Shown here piece by piece: positions 42,595 to 50,318 of a stretch of DNA of 64,000 nt. The stretch covers positions 620,001 to 684,000 of the forward strand of contig NZ_JAENHK010000010.1 in NCBI RefSeq assembly GCF_016595215.1, in the 5' to 3' direction. This DNA is from Chryseobacterium paridis (GTDB lineage Bacteria > Bacteroidota > Bacteroidia > Flavobacteriales > Weeksellaceae). Both the position numbers and the translations under genes were made by a program. How positions within the stretch are numbered: position 1 is the stretch's first letter; each line of letters starts with the position of its first letter. The notes under the pieces were generated by a model. That model was not told the origin of the DNA and ran no database searches. It saw only the letters and a program-made list of their open reading frames with translations.

Positions 42595-42993
42595 GCTTGT
42601 ATTTGTATTAATGTATTAATGATGAATTGAAAATTGAAAGTGGAAAGTTGAAAATGGAGAGATTAGAAGTTATCTATCAGTAGACTTATTAACTCTAAGA
42701 CTCTAATACCCTCAAACCCTAAAACTCTGATACCCTCAAACCCTCAAACCCGCATCGCGTATCCCGAAACTATCAACTTATCCAATCAAATTTACGCATT
42801 ATAAAATGGAACAAACCATCGAAAAGCAGAAAGCAGTAATTTTGGTAATCAATGCTGTAATCTGTATACACATATTAGTCCTTTGGCAATAATCGTTTAT
42901 CATTTTACAAATAGAAGTGTAATTTCTCGCTCTACAATTTTTTATAATCAAAAAACTTACAGAAATTTGCAAAAAATGATAAGAAGTAAATAG
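42595..42993. repeat. 399-bp intergenic region: composite repeat (copy E) then promoter DNA
   Basis: The first part, about 42622-42770, is a composite repeat: purine words (AATTGAAAGTGGAAAGTTG near 42632) then ACTCTAATACCCTCAAACCC twice and GCATCGCGTATCCCGAAACT. The pyrimidine right arm is missing or lost. From 42780 to 42993 the DNA is AT-rich upstream sequence for the acetyltransferase; GAAATTTG at 42962-42969 is a near match to a -7 element. Confidence 0.6.
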
Positions 42994-43620
42994 ATGAAGA
43001 TTATAGACATTGAGAAATGGAACAGAAAAGAACATTTCGAATTTTTCTCAAAAATGGCAAGCCCATACTTTGGTTTCACTGCTGAAGTTGATTGTACAAA
43101 AGCATATGATACAGTAAAAGCAAACGGTTATTCTTTCTTTGCATACTATCTTCACAAATCCATGGCTGCCGTAAACTCCGTTGATGAATTAAAAATGAGA
43201 ATTGTTGATGACCAGGTTGTTTTATTTGATGTCATTCACGCCGGAAGTACGATTGCTAGGGCAGATGGAACTTTTGGATTTTCATTTATTCCTTTTTCGG
43301 AACAATTTGAGACTTTTAACGAAGAACTTCAAAAAGAAGTTACCGCTGTCCAAAATTCATCGGGATTAAGATTAAGTACGGATACAGTAACTAAGGCTCT
43401 GATAAGACATTCTACCATTCCATGGAATTCTTTCAGTGCACTATTACATCCTACCAATTTTGACAACAAAGAATCTATTCCAAAGATCACATTCGGTAAG
43501 TTCAGTGTTCGTGATGGTAAGAAATATTTACCAGTTTCTGTAGAAGCTCATCACGGTTTAGCAGATGGTCTCCATCTTGCGAGATATTTTGAAGAATTTC
43601 AGAATCAGCTGGATCTATAA
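42994..43620 (+). CDS. Chloramphenicol acetyltransferase-type (CAT) protein
   Basis: A 208-residue trimeric-type CAT fold. The active-site motif is HHGLADGLH near residue 188 (catalytic His and structural Asp), with supporting PWNSFSALLHPT and FGKFSVRDGKKYLPVSVEAHH in parts. Classic CAT uses acetyl-CoA to acetylate the 3-hydroxyl of chloramphenicol. Many chromosomal Bacteroidota homologues are annotated this way without proof of resistance. It is divergent from the dehydrogenase and 155 bp upstream of an MFS exporter, a pairing that fits a xenobiotic role. Confidence 0.82.
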   Translation: MKIIDIEKWNRKEHFEFFSKMASPYFGFTAEVDCTKAYDTVKANGYSFFAYYLHKSMAAVNSVDELKMRIVDDQVVLFDVIHAGSTIARADGTFGFSFIPFSEQFETFNEELQKEVTAVQNSSGLRLSTDTVTKALIRHSTIPWNSFSALLHPTNFDNKESIPKITFGKFSVRDGKKYLPVSVEAHHGLADGLHLARYFEEFQNQLDL

Positions 43621-43669
43621 CGATTAAAGCTTTTATATAATCAGAAACTTTGAAAGTTCAAAAAAGAGA

Positions 43670-43733
43670 AACTGTACTTTCCGATTGATTGTATAAATTA
43701 TATATTTAGTTCTAACAATCGGAAAATACAGTT
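43670..43733. promoter_or_regulatory. Long stem-loop between the CAT and MFS genes
   Basis: AACTGTACTTTCCGATTG (43670-43687) and CAATCGGAAAATACAGTT (43716-43733) are reverse complements except for one position, with a 28-nt AT-rich loop. There is no adjacent T-run. It could be a terminator of the CAT gene, or an operator or attenuator for the exporter. Confidence 0.45.
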
Positions 43734-43752
43734 AAATTCATTATCCTATCAT

Positions 43753-43760
43753 TAAATTTG
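43753..43760 (+). promoter_or_regulatory. -7 element of the MFS gene that decides its start
   Basis: TAAATTTG matches TAnnTTTG. It overlaps an in-frame TTG at 43758, so the ATG at 43776 is the likelier start. No clear -33 TTG. Confidence 0.4.
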
Positions 43761-43775
43761 AATCAAAATTTTACT

Positions 43776-44963
43776 ATGCAGACCAGCGCTTCTCCAGGTA
43801 TCTCCCGTACTGTCATATGGCTAATGGCCGTCATTTCAGGATTGGTAGTTGCCAACAATTATTACAACCAGCCTTTATTAGCTCTTATTTCTGATGATCT
43901 CCGTGTCTCTGAAAGTGCTGCAAGTAAAATATCTGTCCTTACCCAAATAGGATATGCATTAGGACTGCTTTTAATTGTTCCTTTAGGAGATAAATTTTTT
44001 CGTAAAAAGTTGATACTAATTGATTTATTGCTGGTTTTTGGGTCACTTCTATGGATGACTTTTGCCACCCATTTGTGGATGTTGTATGCGGCCAGTTTAT
44101 TGATTGGGATGACTTCTGTGATTCCACAACTCTTTGTACCTATTGCCGCCGAACTCTCTTCAGATGAAGAGCGCTCATCTAATATTGGGGTTGTGATGTC
44201 GGGTTTATTAATGGGAATTCTTTTATCTCGTTTCGTGGGTGGAATAGTGGGAGAAATATGTGGCTGGAGAGCTATGTTTGGTATTGCAGCTGGTGTCATG
44301 GTAATTGTTTGGATCGCCGTATATAAGATGCTTCCGAATCTACTCCCTAATTTTAAAGGAACTTATAAGGAGTTGATGCGTTCCGTTTTTCACCTGGCAA
44401 AAACACAACCTGTTTTACAACTGGCTTCCTTTCGTGGAGCAATGGCTTTTGGTTCCATGTGTGCCTTATTTACATCTTTGGCATTTCATATGGAAAAACC
44501 ACCATTTAATGCCGGATCATCAGTGGTTGGAAGTTTCGGATTAGCAGGGGCGGTTGGTGCATTAGCTGCCGCTAAAGTCGGGAAATTTCAAAAATTTATG
44601 GATTTGAACAGGATCATTCTGTATTCATTACTGATTGTATTGGGAAGCTGGGCTTTTACCTTTTTTGCAGGAGAAACCTATTGGGGACTGATTGTAGGTG
44701 TTATTCTTGTGGATCTTGGAGTCCAATCGAGTCATATTATGAACCAAACCAATTATTTTTTAATTAAAACCAATGCGGTTAACAGATTGAATACAGTATA
44801 TATGGTTTGTTATTTTATTGGAGGATCACTTGGAACGTGGCTTGCCTCAATAGCCTGGCATTATGCACAGTGGAATGGGGTATGTTTTGTTGGGGCAGGT
44901 TTTGGTATACTCGCTTTGATCGCTCATATTTTATTCAATAAGAAAGTGAGCCATTTTTCATAA
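43776..44963 (+). CDS. MFS transporter (DHA1-type)
   Basis: A 395-residue transporter with 12 predicted helices. The N-terminus NNYYNQPLLALISDDLRVSE is typical of a Bacteroidota and Gram-negative subgroup of MFS proteins near YgaY/YtbD, usually annotated as multidrug or sugar-efflux exporters. Motif A-like VPLGDKFFRKKLILIDL follows helix 2. The start at 43776 is chosen because the in-frame TTG at 43758 lies in the -7 element. It is downstream of a CAT-type gene and a long stem-loop; co-regulation is possible. Confidence 0.85.
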   Translation: MQTSASPGISRTVIWLMAVISGLVVANNYYNQPLLALISDDLRVSESAASKISVLTQIGYALGLLLIVPLGDKFFRKKLILIDLLLVFGSLLWMTFATHLWMLYAASLLIGMTSVIPQLFVPIAAELSSDEERSSNIGVVMSGLLMGILLSRFVGGIVGEICGWRAMFGIAAGVMVIVWIAVYKMLPNLLPNFKGTYKELMRSVFHLAKTQPVLQLASFRGAMAFGSMCALFTSLAFHMEKPPFNAGSSVVGSFGLAGAVGALAAAKVGKFQKFMDLNRIILYSLLIVLGSWAFTFFAGETYWGLIVGVILVDLGVQSSHIMNQTNYFLIKTNAVNRLNTVYMVCYFIGGSLGTWLASIAWHYAQWNGVCFVGAGFGILALIAHILFNKKVSHFS

Positions 44964-45152
44964 ATATTTTTGAACAATACTCTCTTTCAACTTATTCTAA
45001 TTTCTATGATCTACCTTCTGTAGTTCAATTTTGTGCTAATCTTAATGCATCGACTTAGCTTCAAACCAAAAATGGAACAAAATGTATACTTTAAGACTTA
45101 ATGAGTTGATTTATATATTATTTATTGTGAAGGAAGAAAATAATCGAATGAC

Positions 45153-46073
45153 TCAATTAAATTTTGCCCTAAATTCAAGAGGTGTTTGTTTTGTTTTTGC
45201 TTTAAATAATTTACTGAAACTTTGTGAATGTTCAAAACCTAACTCAAAAGCAATTTCAGAAACAGATAAATTGGTTGTGGATAGTTTTTCTTTAGCTTTT
45301 TCAATTAATTTGTGTTGTATGTATTGTTGGGCATTTTGCCCTATGTGAGTGCGGAGCAAATCGCTCAAATATCCTGCAGAAATACATAACTGCTCTGAAA
45401 CATAATGAACGGTAGGAATTCCATTAGTAAGCGATGTATTGCTATTAAAATAATCGTCCAGAAACGTTTCCAGTCTTTCCAATACATCATTGTTGGTTTG
45501 CCTGCGGGTAATGAATTGTCTTTTGTAAAACCTGCTGGCATAGCTTAGTAATAAATCTATCTGTGCAATAACAACCGTTTGGCTAAATTCATCTATCCTG
45601 CTATTAAGCTCTTCTTCAATAATTTCAAATACGGAAACAATAATTGCTTTTTCTTTCTCTGATAAGTACAAAGCCTCGTTTACCGAATACGAAAAGTATC
45701 CGTATTGTTTTATTTTTTTTGAGAGGGGGTATCCTAATAAAAAATCAGGATGAATAAGTAAAACAAAATCAGGTAATTTTTCTACATAGTCCTCTTTGTA
45801 ACCAATTATTTGATTGGGTGAGGCAAACAATAATCCACCATCGTCAAAATCATAATGATGCCGACCGTATTTTATTCGACCGGTTATGTCAGTGGAAAAT
45901 GAAATTTTGTAAAAATTCAGTATGTGCATGCCCTCCGGAGGTTTCACATCCTTATTTTGTTCCGAACCCTTAATCAAACTTATTAAAGGATGCAATGGCT
46001 TTGGCAAGCCAAGCATCCTATGTACATCTGACAAAGAGTTAAACTTTTGCAAGCCATTCTCTTTTTTATTCAT
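45153..46073 (-). CDS. AraC-family transcriptional regulator
   Basis: A 306-residue regulator with an N-terminal cupin-like domain (about 40-150, including HHYDFDDGGLLFASPNQIIG) and a C-terminal AraC HTH (about 200-300, with VHYVSEQLCISAGYLSDLLR and IAFELGFEHSQSFSKLFKAK). The N-terminal pattern is typical of regulators that sense small aromatic or redox compounds. It lies 21 bp downstream of an alpha/beta hydrolase gene on the same strand and is co-transcribed with it. Confidence 0.87.
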   Translation of the reverse strand: MNKKENGLQKFNSLSDVHRMLGLPKPLHPLISLIKGSEQNKDVKPPEGMHILNFYKISFSTDITGRIKYGRHHYDFDDGGLLFASPNQIIGYKEDYVEKLPDFVLLIHPDFLLGYPLSKKIKQYGYFSYSVNEALYLSEKEKAIIVSVFEIIEEELNSRIDEFSQTVVIAQIDLLLSYASRFYKRQFITRRQTNNDVLERLETFLDDYFNSNTSLTNGIPTVHYVSEQLCISAGYLSDLLRTHIGQNAQQYIQHKLIEKAKEKLSTTNLSVSEIAFELGFEHSQSFSKLFKAKTKQTPLEFRAKFN

Positions 46074-46094
46074 AATAAGCTAATCTACTTAAAT

Positions 46095-47039
46095 TTATTT
46101 CACATCCACTTTACCTTTTGGGTTTTCGTTTATCGCCAATTCATTTATGGTATTTTCCCAACTTTTATTTTGAGGATAAAGTTTTGACCAAATATATGCT
46201 GCCGTCATTTTACTCACAAAATTTACAAGTTCAGGATTTTCTTCATCATATTGAAACGTTTCTGAAGCATCATATCCAGAAATACCACCCAGCATGTGTT
46301 TTCCACCAAAAATTGTTAGTAAGGATTTTGGAGAAGGGCTTTTATAATAAGCATCCATACGCCAGAATTCCTCATCAGAAAACATAGGATTTTGGTCTCG
46401 ATCACCTGCCACTACTAACATATCATTTTTCATTTCAGAAAAATTAGTTCCACCAATTACAGGATAATGTTCGGATATAAATTGTGCCGCACCTTCACCA
46501 GAACCGGGAGCGCCAAATACCACAAATGCTTTTATGCGCTGTTCTTCCTTGCTTACCACTTCACCTGAAACAGGATCTGTAACACGCATACCAGCAAGCA
46601 TAGATACAGTATGTCCACCTAAAGAATGTCCAACAGCAGCAACACTATTTTTATCTGTTCGCTCACTTAAACCGGGAATAATTGAAAGAATTTCTTCGAT
46701 ATTATCGAGTATAAATATCATATCTTCTGCTCTCGATTTCCAAAACAGAGCGCCTTCCTGCCCGGTGGGGTCGAGTGCCAATGTCTTTGAATCCTGGTGG
46801 GTGGGTTGAATAATCACAAAACCCTGTGCTGCATAATAGTCCACAAGAGGGGCATAACCTCTATAAGAAGCAAGAAAATTGGACGCACCGTGACCATGTG
46901 ACAAAATAATTACGGGAAGATTTACTCCATTTACGGGAGCGGTAACTTTAACTTCCAATGCGGCTTGGCGACTTTTTACCTGAAATATAATTGGGCTTAC
47001 TGAAATGATTTGGGCATTTGCCGAAAGTTGATTTTCCAT
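46095..47039 (-). CDS. Alpha/beta hydrolase (chlorophyllase/PAF-acetylhydrolase-like)
   Basis: A 314-residue alpha/beta hydrolase. The oxyanion segment VIILSHGHGASNF, the nucleophile elbow GHSLGGHTVSML with catalytic Ser, Asp in VVAGDRDQNPMF and His in FGGKHMLGG make a complete triad. No signal peptide is seen. It resembles the platelet-activating-factor acetylhydrolase/chlorophyllase branch, which cleaves small esters. The AraC gene 21 bp downstream is likely its regulator. Confidence 0.85.
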   Translation of the reverse strand: MENQLSANAQIISVSPIIFQVKSRQAALEVKVTAPVNGVNLPVIILSHGHGASNFLASYRGYAPLVDYYAAQGFVIIQPTHQDSKTLALDPTGQEGALFWKSRAEDMIFILDNIEEILSIIPGLSERTDKNSVAAVGHSLGGHTVSMLAGMRVTDPVSGEVVSKEEQRIKAFVVFGAPGSGEGAAQFISEHYPVIGGTNFSEMKNDMLVVAGDRDQNPMFSDEEFWRMDAYYKSPSPKSLLTIFGGKHMLGGISGYDASETFQYDEENPELVNFVSKMTAAYIWSKLYPQNKSWENTINELAINENPKGKVDVK

Positions 47040-47500
47040 AATTCTATATTATTTATTACATTGATGTTGCAAAGTTCAGTCATCAAATTATTTAATATGT
47101 AGTTCTATTGAGGATTATTGTAGCCCGATTGAGAATTTTTTCTATGTAATGAGAATACTAACCGTTTTGCCATTTTTAAAAGTATATTGATTTTTAATAT
47201 ATTTTTTTACCTTTTGTACTGTATTTTTGGAATACCCAGCTTTCCAATCCTAAATTATCAACTTTTAAACAAATTTTATCTTGATGTAATTTTTCGGTAG
47301 TTTGCAGTATATCAATGTACTTCTAGCTAAGGATTAGGTTTGGTTTTGGGCTACTTGCATTTTTAATGATAGGCTTAAAGAGTAGGATAGAAAAAAAGAC
47401 AGAAGAACTTATTATCAAGCGCTTACAAAATGTAATAAATTTTGTTACATTAAAATTTTTCGGTAACTTTGCAGGAGTAAAATACATCAAAAGAAATAAA
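47040..47500. other. 461-bp gene-free region upstream of the DsbA-like gene
   Basis: AT-rich with no supported gene. It holds a partial duplicate of the downstream promoter: AATTTTTCGGTAGTTTGCAG at 47288-47307 resembles 47454-47475 (AATTTTTCGGTAACTTTGCAG, one base longer). The second copy is the better promoter. The rest shows nothing else I can support. Confidence 0.45.
47442..47471 (+). promoter_or_regulatory. Promoter of the DsbA-like gene
   Basis: TTG at 47442-47444 and TAACTTTG at 47464-47471 with 19 bp between them, a full match to the Bacteroidota consensus, 29 bp before the ATG at 47501. Confidence 0.75.
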
Positions 47501-48199
47501 ATGAAAATAGAAATTTGGTCGGACGTTATGTGTCCGTTTTGTTATATCGGGAAAAATAATTTTGAACAGGCACTTGAAAAATTACCATTTAAAGATCAGG
47601 TAGAAGTAGAGTGGAAGAGTTTCCAGTTGGATCCTACATTAGATCCTGCTGAAACTAAAAATACCATGACGTATTTTAAAGAAAAAAAGGGATTTCCTGA
47701 TGCTCAGGCTAATCAAATGATGAGTCAGGTAACTCAAATGGGTAAAAATGCAGGAATAGATTTTAATTTTGAAACAGCTTTAATCACCAATACTTTTGCA
47801 GCTCATAAGCTTTTGCACTTATCTAAAAAGTACAACAAGTCTAATGAAATGGAAGAAGCCTTATTTATTGCTCACTTTATTGATGGTAAAAATGTAGGAG
47901 ATGTCGATACTTTAGTCGCAATTGCTGATTCATTAGGTATCGATAAAGAAGAGGCAAGACAGGCAGTAATTTCTGAAGAGTTTAATCAGGAAGTAAATGA
48001 AGACATTCAACAGGCGAGAAACAACGGGATTACTGGTGTTCCTTTCTTTGTTCTGAATGGTAAATATGCTGTTTCAGGAGCTCAACCGGTTGAAACTTTT
48101 GAGAACGCACTTCAACAGACCTATAAAGAAACAGTTTCTCCATTTCAAGATCTTTCAAATGGGGAAAATGCATGCGGACCTGATGGATGTAGTATTTAA
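47501..48199 (+). CDS. DsbA-family oxidoreductase (FrnE-like)
   Basis: A 232-residue thioredoxin-fold protein with an inserted helical domain. The active site is CPFC at residues 11-14 (SDVMCPFCYIGK). The cis-proline segment GITGVPFFVLN and AVSGAQPVETFENAL are typical of the FrnE/DsbA-like group. There is no signal peptide, so it is cytosolic, as for FrnE. The ATG at 47501 starts the strand leading to CPFC; a longer in-frame extension upstream lacks family similarity and would include the promoter. The C-terminus GENACGPDGCSI holds two further cysteines. Confidence 0.88.
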   Translation: MKIEIWSDVMCPFCYIGKNNFEQALEKLPFKDQVEVEWKSFQLDPTLDPAETKNTMTYFKEKKGFPDAQANQMMSQVTQMGKNAGIDFNFETALITNTFAAHKLLHLSKKYNKSNEMEEALFIAHFIDGKNVGDVDTLVAIADSLGIDKEEARQAVISEEFNQEVNEDIQQARNNGITGVPFFVLNGKYAVSGAQPVETFENALQQTYKETVSPFQDLSNGENACGPDGCSI

Positions 48200-48246
48200 T
48201 ATGATATCCTGTTTTAGAAAATAAGAGGACTATATACTTATAGATA

Positions 48247-48276
48247 AAACCTGAAGAAATTCTTCAGGTTTTTCTT
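48247..48276 (+). terminator. Rho-independent terminator
   Basis: AAACCTGAAG (48247-48256) pairs with CTTCAGGTTT (48262-48271), followed by T residues; it closes the DsbA-like gene. Confidence 0.85.
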
Positions 48277-48312
48277 TTGTATTTGTATTTTTACAGTATT
48301 CTACAATAACCA

Positions 48313-49110
48313 ATGGAAATTCATTTTTATCAACCTGTTCATCCAGTACTCAAAAAATACATTCAGGGATATTATTTTATATCTAAAGATGAATCCAATC
48401 AATCTATCAGGTACCTTACATTTCCTAATAATTTTTTTATTTTATCTGCCTGTCAGGATGTTGAAATCATATCAAGTGAAAACAGCCTAGAAATTTTCCG
48501 TTCACCCACAAAAAACTTAATGGCTGATATTGTTTCGCGTTGTACCAGTTCTACAGAAATATTTTATGCAGAACCGATTAATGAAATCACTCTTTACTTT
48601 AAACCATTAGGAATTTATCATTTTTTCAATAGTGAAAACAGTGCACTTCTGGATGAAGAGCTTCTTCATATTCCATATTTTCAGGAAACAATAAATATCA
48701 TCCTCAATGAATCTGACAGAGAAGTGCAAATAGAAAAACTGGAGAACTATTGGCTCTCAAAATTTGTAGAAAAGGATTTATCCTCAGTAGAAAAGATTAT
48801 ACAGGATCTTGAAGGTGACCTGAGTATCCTGGACATCGCCAAAAAAAATGGAATAACTCGTCAGTATGTCAACAAAATCACTAAACGTTATGTGGCCAAA
48901 CCTGCATCTGAATACCGGAAAGTATATCGCTTTCGGAATGCATTGATGCAAAATAAACAAATGAAAAACCTTACAGAATTATCATATGAAAATCTTTTTT
49001 ATGACCAATCTCATTTTATCAAAGATTTTAAAGAGCTTACTCAAATAACTCCAAGCATTTTTTTCAAAAAAGTAAATACAGAACAAAATAATGTCTGGCT
49101 ATTTATTTAA
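48313..49110 (+). CDS. AraC-family transcriptional regulator
   Basis: A 265-residue regulator with an N-terminal DUF6597-like sensing region (HPVLKKYIQGYYFISKDESN) and a C-terminal AraC HTH (about 165-255; ILDIAKKNGITRQYVNKITKRY and LSYENLFYDQSHFIKDFKEL). It is followed after 71 bp by an S41 peptidase gene on the same strand. Target and effector unknown. Confidence 0.84.
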   Translation: MEIHFYQPVHPVLKKYIQGYYFISKDESNQSIRYLTFPNNFFILSACQDVEIISSENSLEIFRSPTKNLMADIVSRCTSSTEIFYAEPINEITLYFKPLGIYHFFNSENSALLDEELLHIPYFQETINIILNESDREVQIEKLENYWLSKFVEKDLSSVEKIIQDLEGDLSILDIAKKNGITRQYVNKITKRYVAKPASEYRKVYRFRNALMQNKQMKNLTELSYENLFYDQSHFIKDFKELTQITPSIFFKKVNTEQNNVWLFI

Positions 49111-49181
49111 GTGAGTTTCCTTTTTTACAATTCTCACTTTGCCTCCGAAAGTATTTTTGCCATACATTAAATTTAACCCCA

Positions 49182-50180
49182 ATGAAAAAAATACTCATTC
49201 TTGCTTTTTCACTTTACTCTTTATCTTCTTTTTGTCAGAATACCAATTCCCCAATCATAAAAGAAATTTTGGAAAAGGTCAAAGAACACTATGTAGACAA
49301 AGATCTTTATAAAAAACTGGATTCTGAAGTTCAGTTAAAAAACTTAGAATCTCTCAATGGAAAAAATCTTGCCGAAGAACTGACGAAACAACTAACAACG
49401 ATATCCCAAGACCAGCATTTTTTTGTGAAATACCTTGAAAATTTTAATCCTGAAAAACAAAAAGATGCAAAGGAAATATTAAAATCAAATAATTTCCATA
49501 ATAGTCTTGAGAATTTTGGCTTTGAAAATGTTCGAAGATTGGATGGAAATATTGGTTATATTAATTTTAAAGGATTTGCTGAGCCCAGTTCAAGTTCCAA
49601 AACATTAGAATCTGCAATGAATTTTGTAGCTAATACCAATTCTCTGATTATTGATCTCAGAGAAAACCGAGGTGGGGATAACGGAATGCTTTTATTATTT
49701 TGCAGTTATTTCTTTAAAGATAAAGCCAATTTATATTCTACCTATTTCAGAGATAAAGGCAAAACAGTAGAAAATAATACCGAATCAAAAGTCTCTGGTC
49801 AAAAATACCTTAATAAGAAAATCTACATTCTTACCAGTAAATACTCTTTTTCGGCTGCTGAAGGATTAGCCTATTTTTTAAAAGCATATCAATTAGCACA
49901 AGTTATCGGTGAAAATACAGGCGGAGCAGCCAATCCTGTAGATGAATTTATCATTGGAAACAAATACCTTTTAGTAGTTCCTGTCGGTAAAATAACAGCA
50001 AAGAAAACTGTGGGAAACTGGGAACACACTGGAGTCAGTCCGGACATAAAAACGACTTCTGAAAAAGCTTTTAAGACTGCACATCTTCTGGCACTTAAAG
50101 ATATTTTGAAAAATAAAGTTCAAACAGAATTGAGTGAAAATGAATTGGAAAATCTTATTCGTCAACTAGAAAAAGAATGA
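49182..50180 (+). CDS. S41-family peptidase, exported
   Basis: A 332-residue protein with a signal peptide (MKKILILAFSLYSLSSFCQ) and the S41 core. SLIIDLRENRGGDNG is the strand with the substrate-binding GG, and LTSKYSFSAAEGLAYFLK carries the catalytic Ser, with downstream ENTGGAANPVD. No PDZ domain is apparent, so it is closer to the tail-specific-protease variants without PDZ seen in Bacteroidota. Probably periplasmic and involved in protein turnover. It ends near bidirectional repeats and a terminator. Confidence 0.85.
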   Translation: MKKILILAFSLYSLSSFCQNTNSPIIKEILEKVKEHYVDKDLYKKLDSEVQLKNLESLNGKNLAEELTKQLTTISQDQHFFVKYLENFNPEKQKDAKEILKSNNFHNSLENFGFENVRRLDGNIGYINFKGFAEPSSSSKTLESAMNFVANTNSLIIDLRENRGGDNGMLLLFCSYFFKDKANLYSTYFRDKGKTVENNTESKVSGQKYLNKKIYILTSKYSFSAAEGLAYFLKAYQLAQVIGENTGGAANPVDEFIIGNKYLLVVPVGKITAKKTVGNWEHTGVSPDIKTTSEKAFKTAHLLALKDILKNKVQTELSENELENLIRQLEKE

Positions 50181-50221
50181 ATAAAATAATTTTAAATTAA
50201 ATTTTAACTTCTTCAGATATT

Positions 50222-50254
50222 TATGGGTGGCTGAGGCTCTCGAAATCACCCATA
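50222..50254. repeat. REP-like stem-loop
   Basis: TATGGGTG (50222-50229) pairs with CACCCATA (50247-50254); the loop carries GCTGAGGCTCTCGAAAT, close to the CTGAGCCTGTCGAA core found in many dispersed bacterial repeats. Confidence 0.6.
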
Positions 50255-50256
50255 AC

Positions 50257-50293
50257 AAAAATCCTTTCGAACCTGAGTTCAGAAAGGATTTTA
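50257..50293. terminator. Bidirectional terminator
   Basis: AAAATCCTTTC (50257-50267) pairs with GAAAGGATTTT (50282-50292), flanked by A and T runs. It serves the S41 peptidase gene and the convergent dioxygenase gene. Confidence 0.8.
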
Positions 50294-50318
50294 TAATAAA
50301 ATTTAAATCTTTAAATGA

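Noticed and set aside
42799..43035. 78-codon frame on the minus strand
   Set aside because: It overlaps the promoter region and start of the acetyltransferase gene and has no recognisable domain.
45082..45348. 88-codon frame on the plus strand
   Set aside because: It runs antisense through the end of the AraC gene at 45153 and has no domain.
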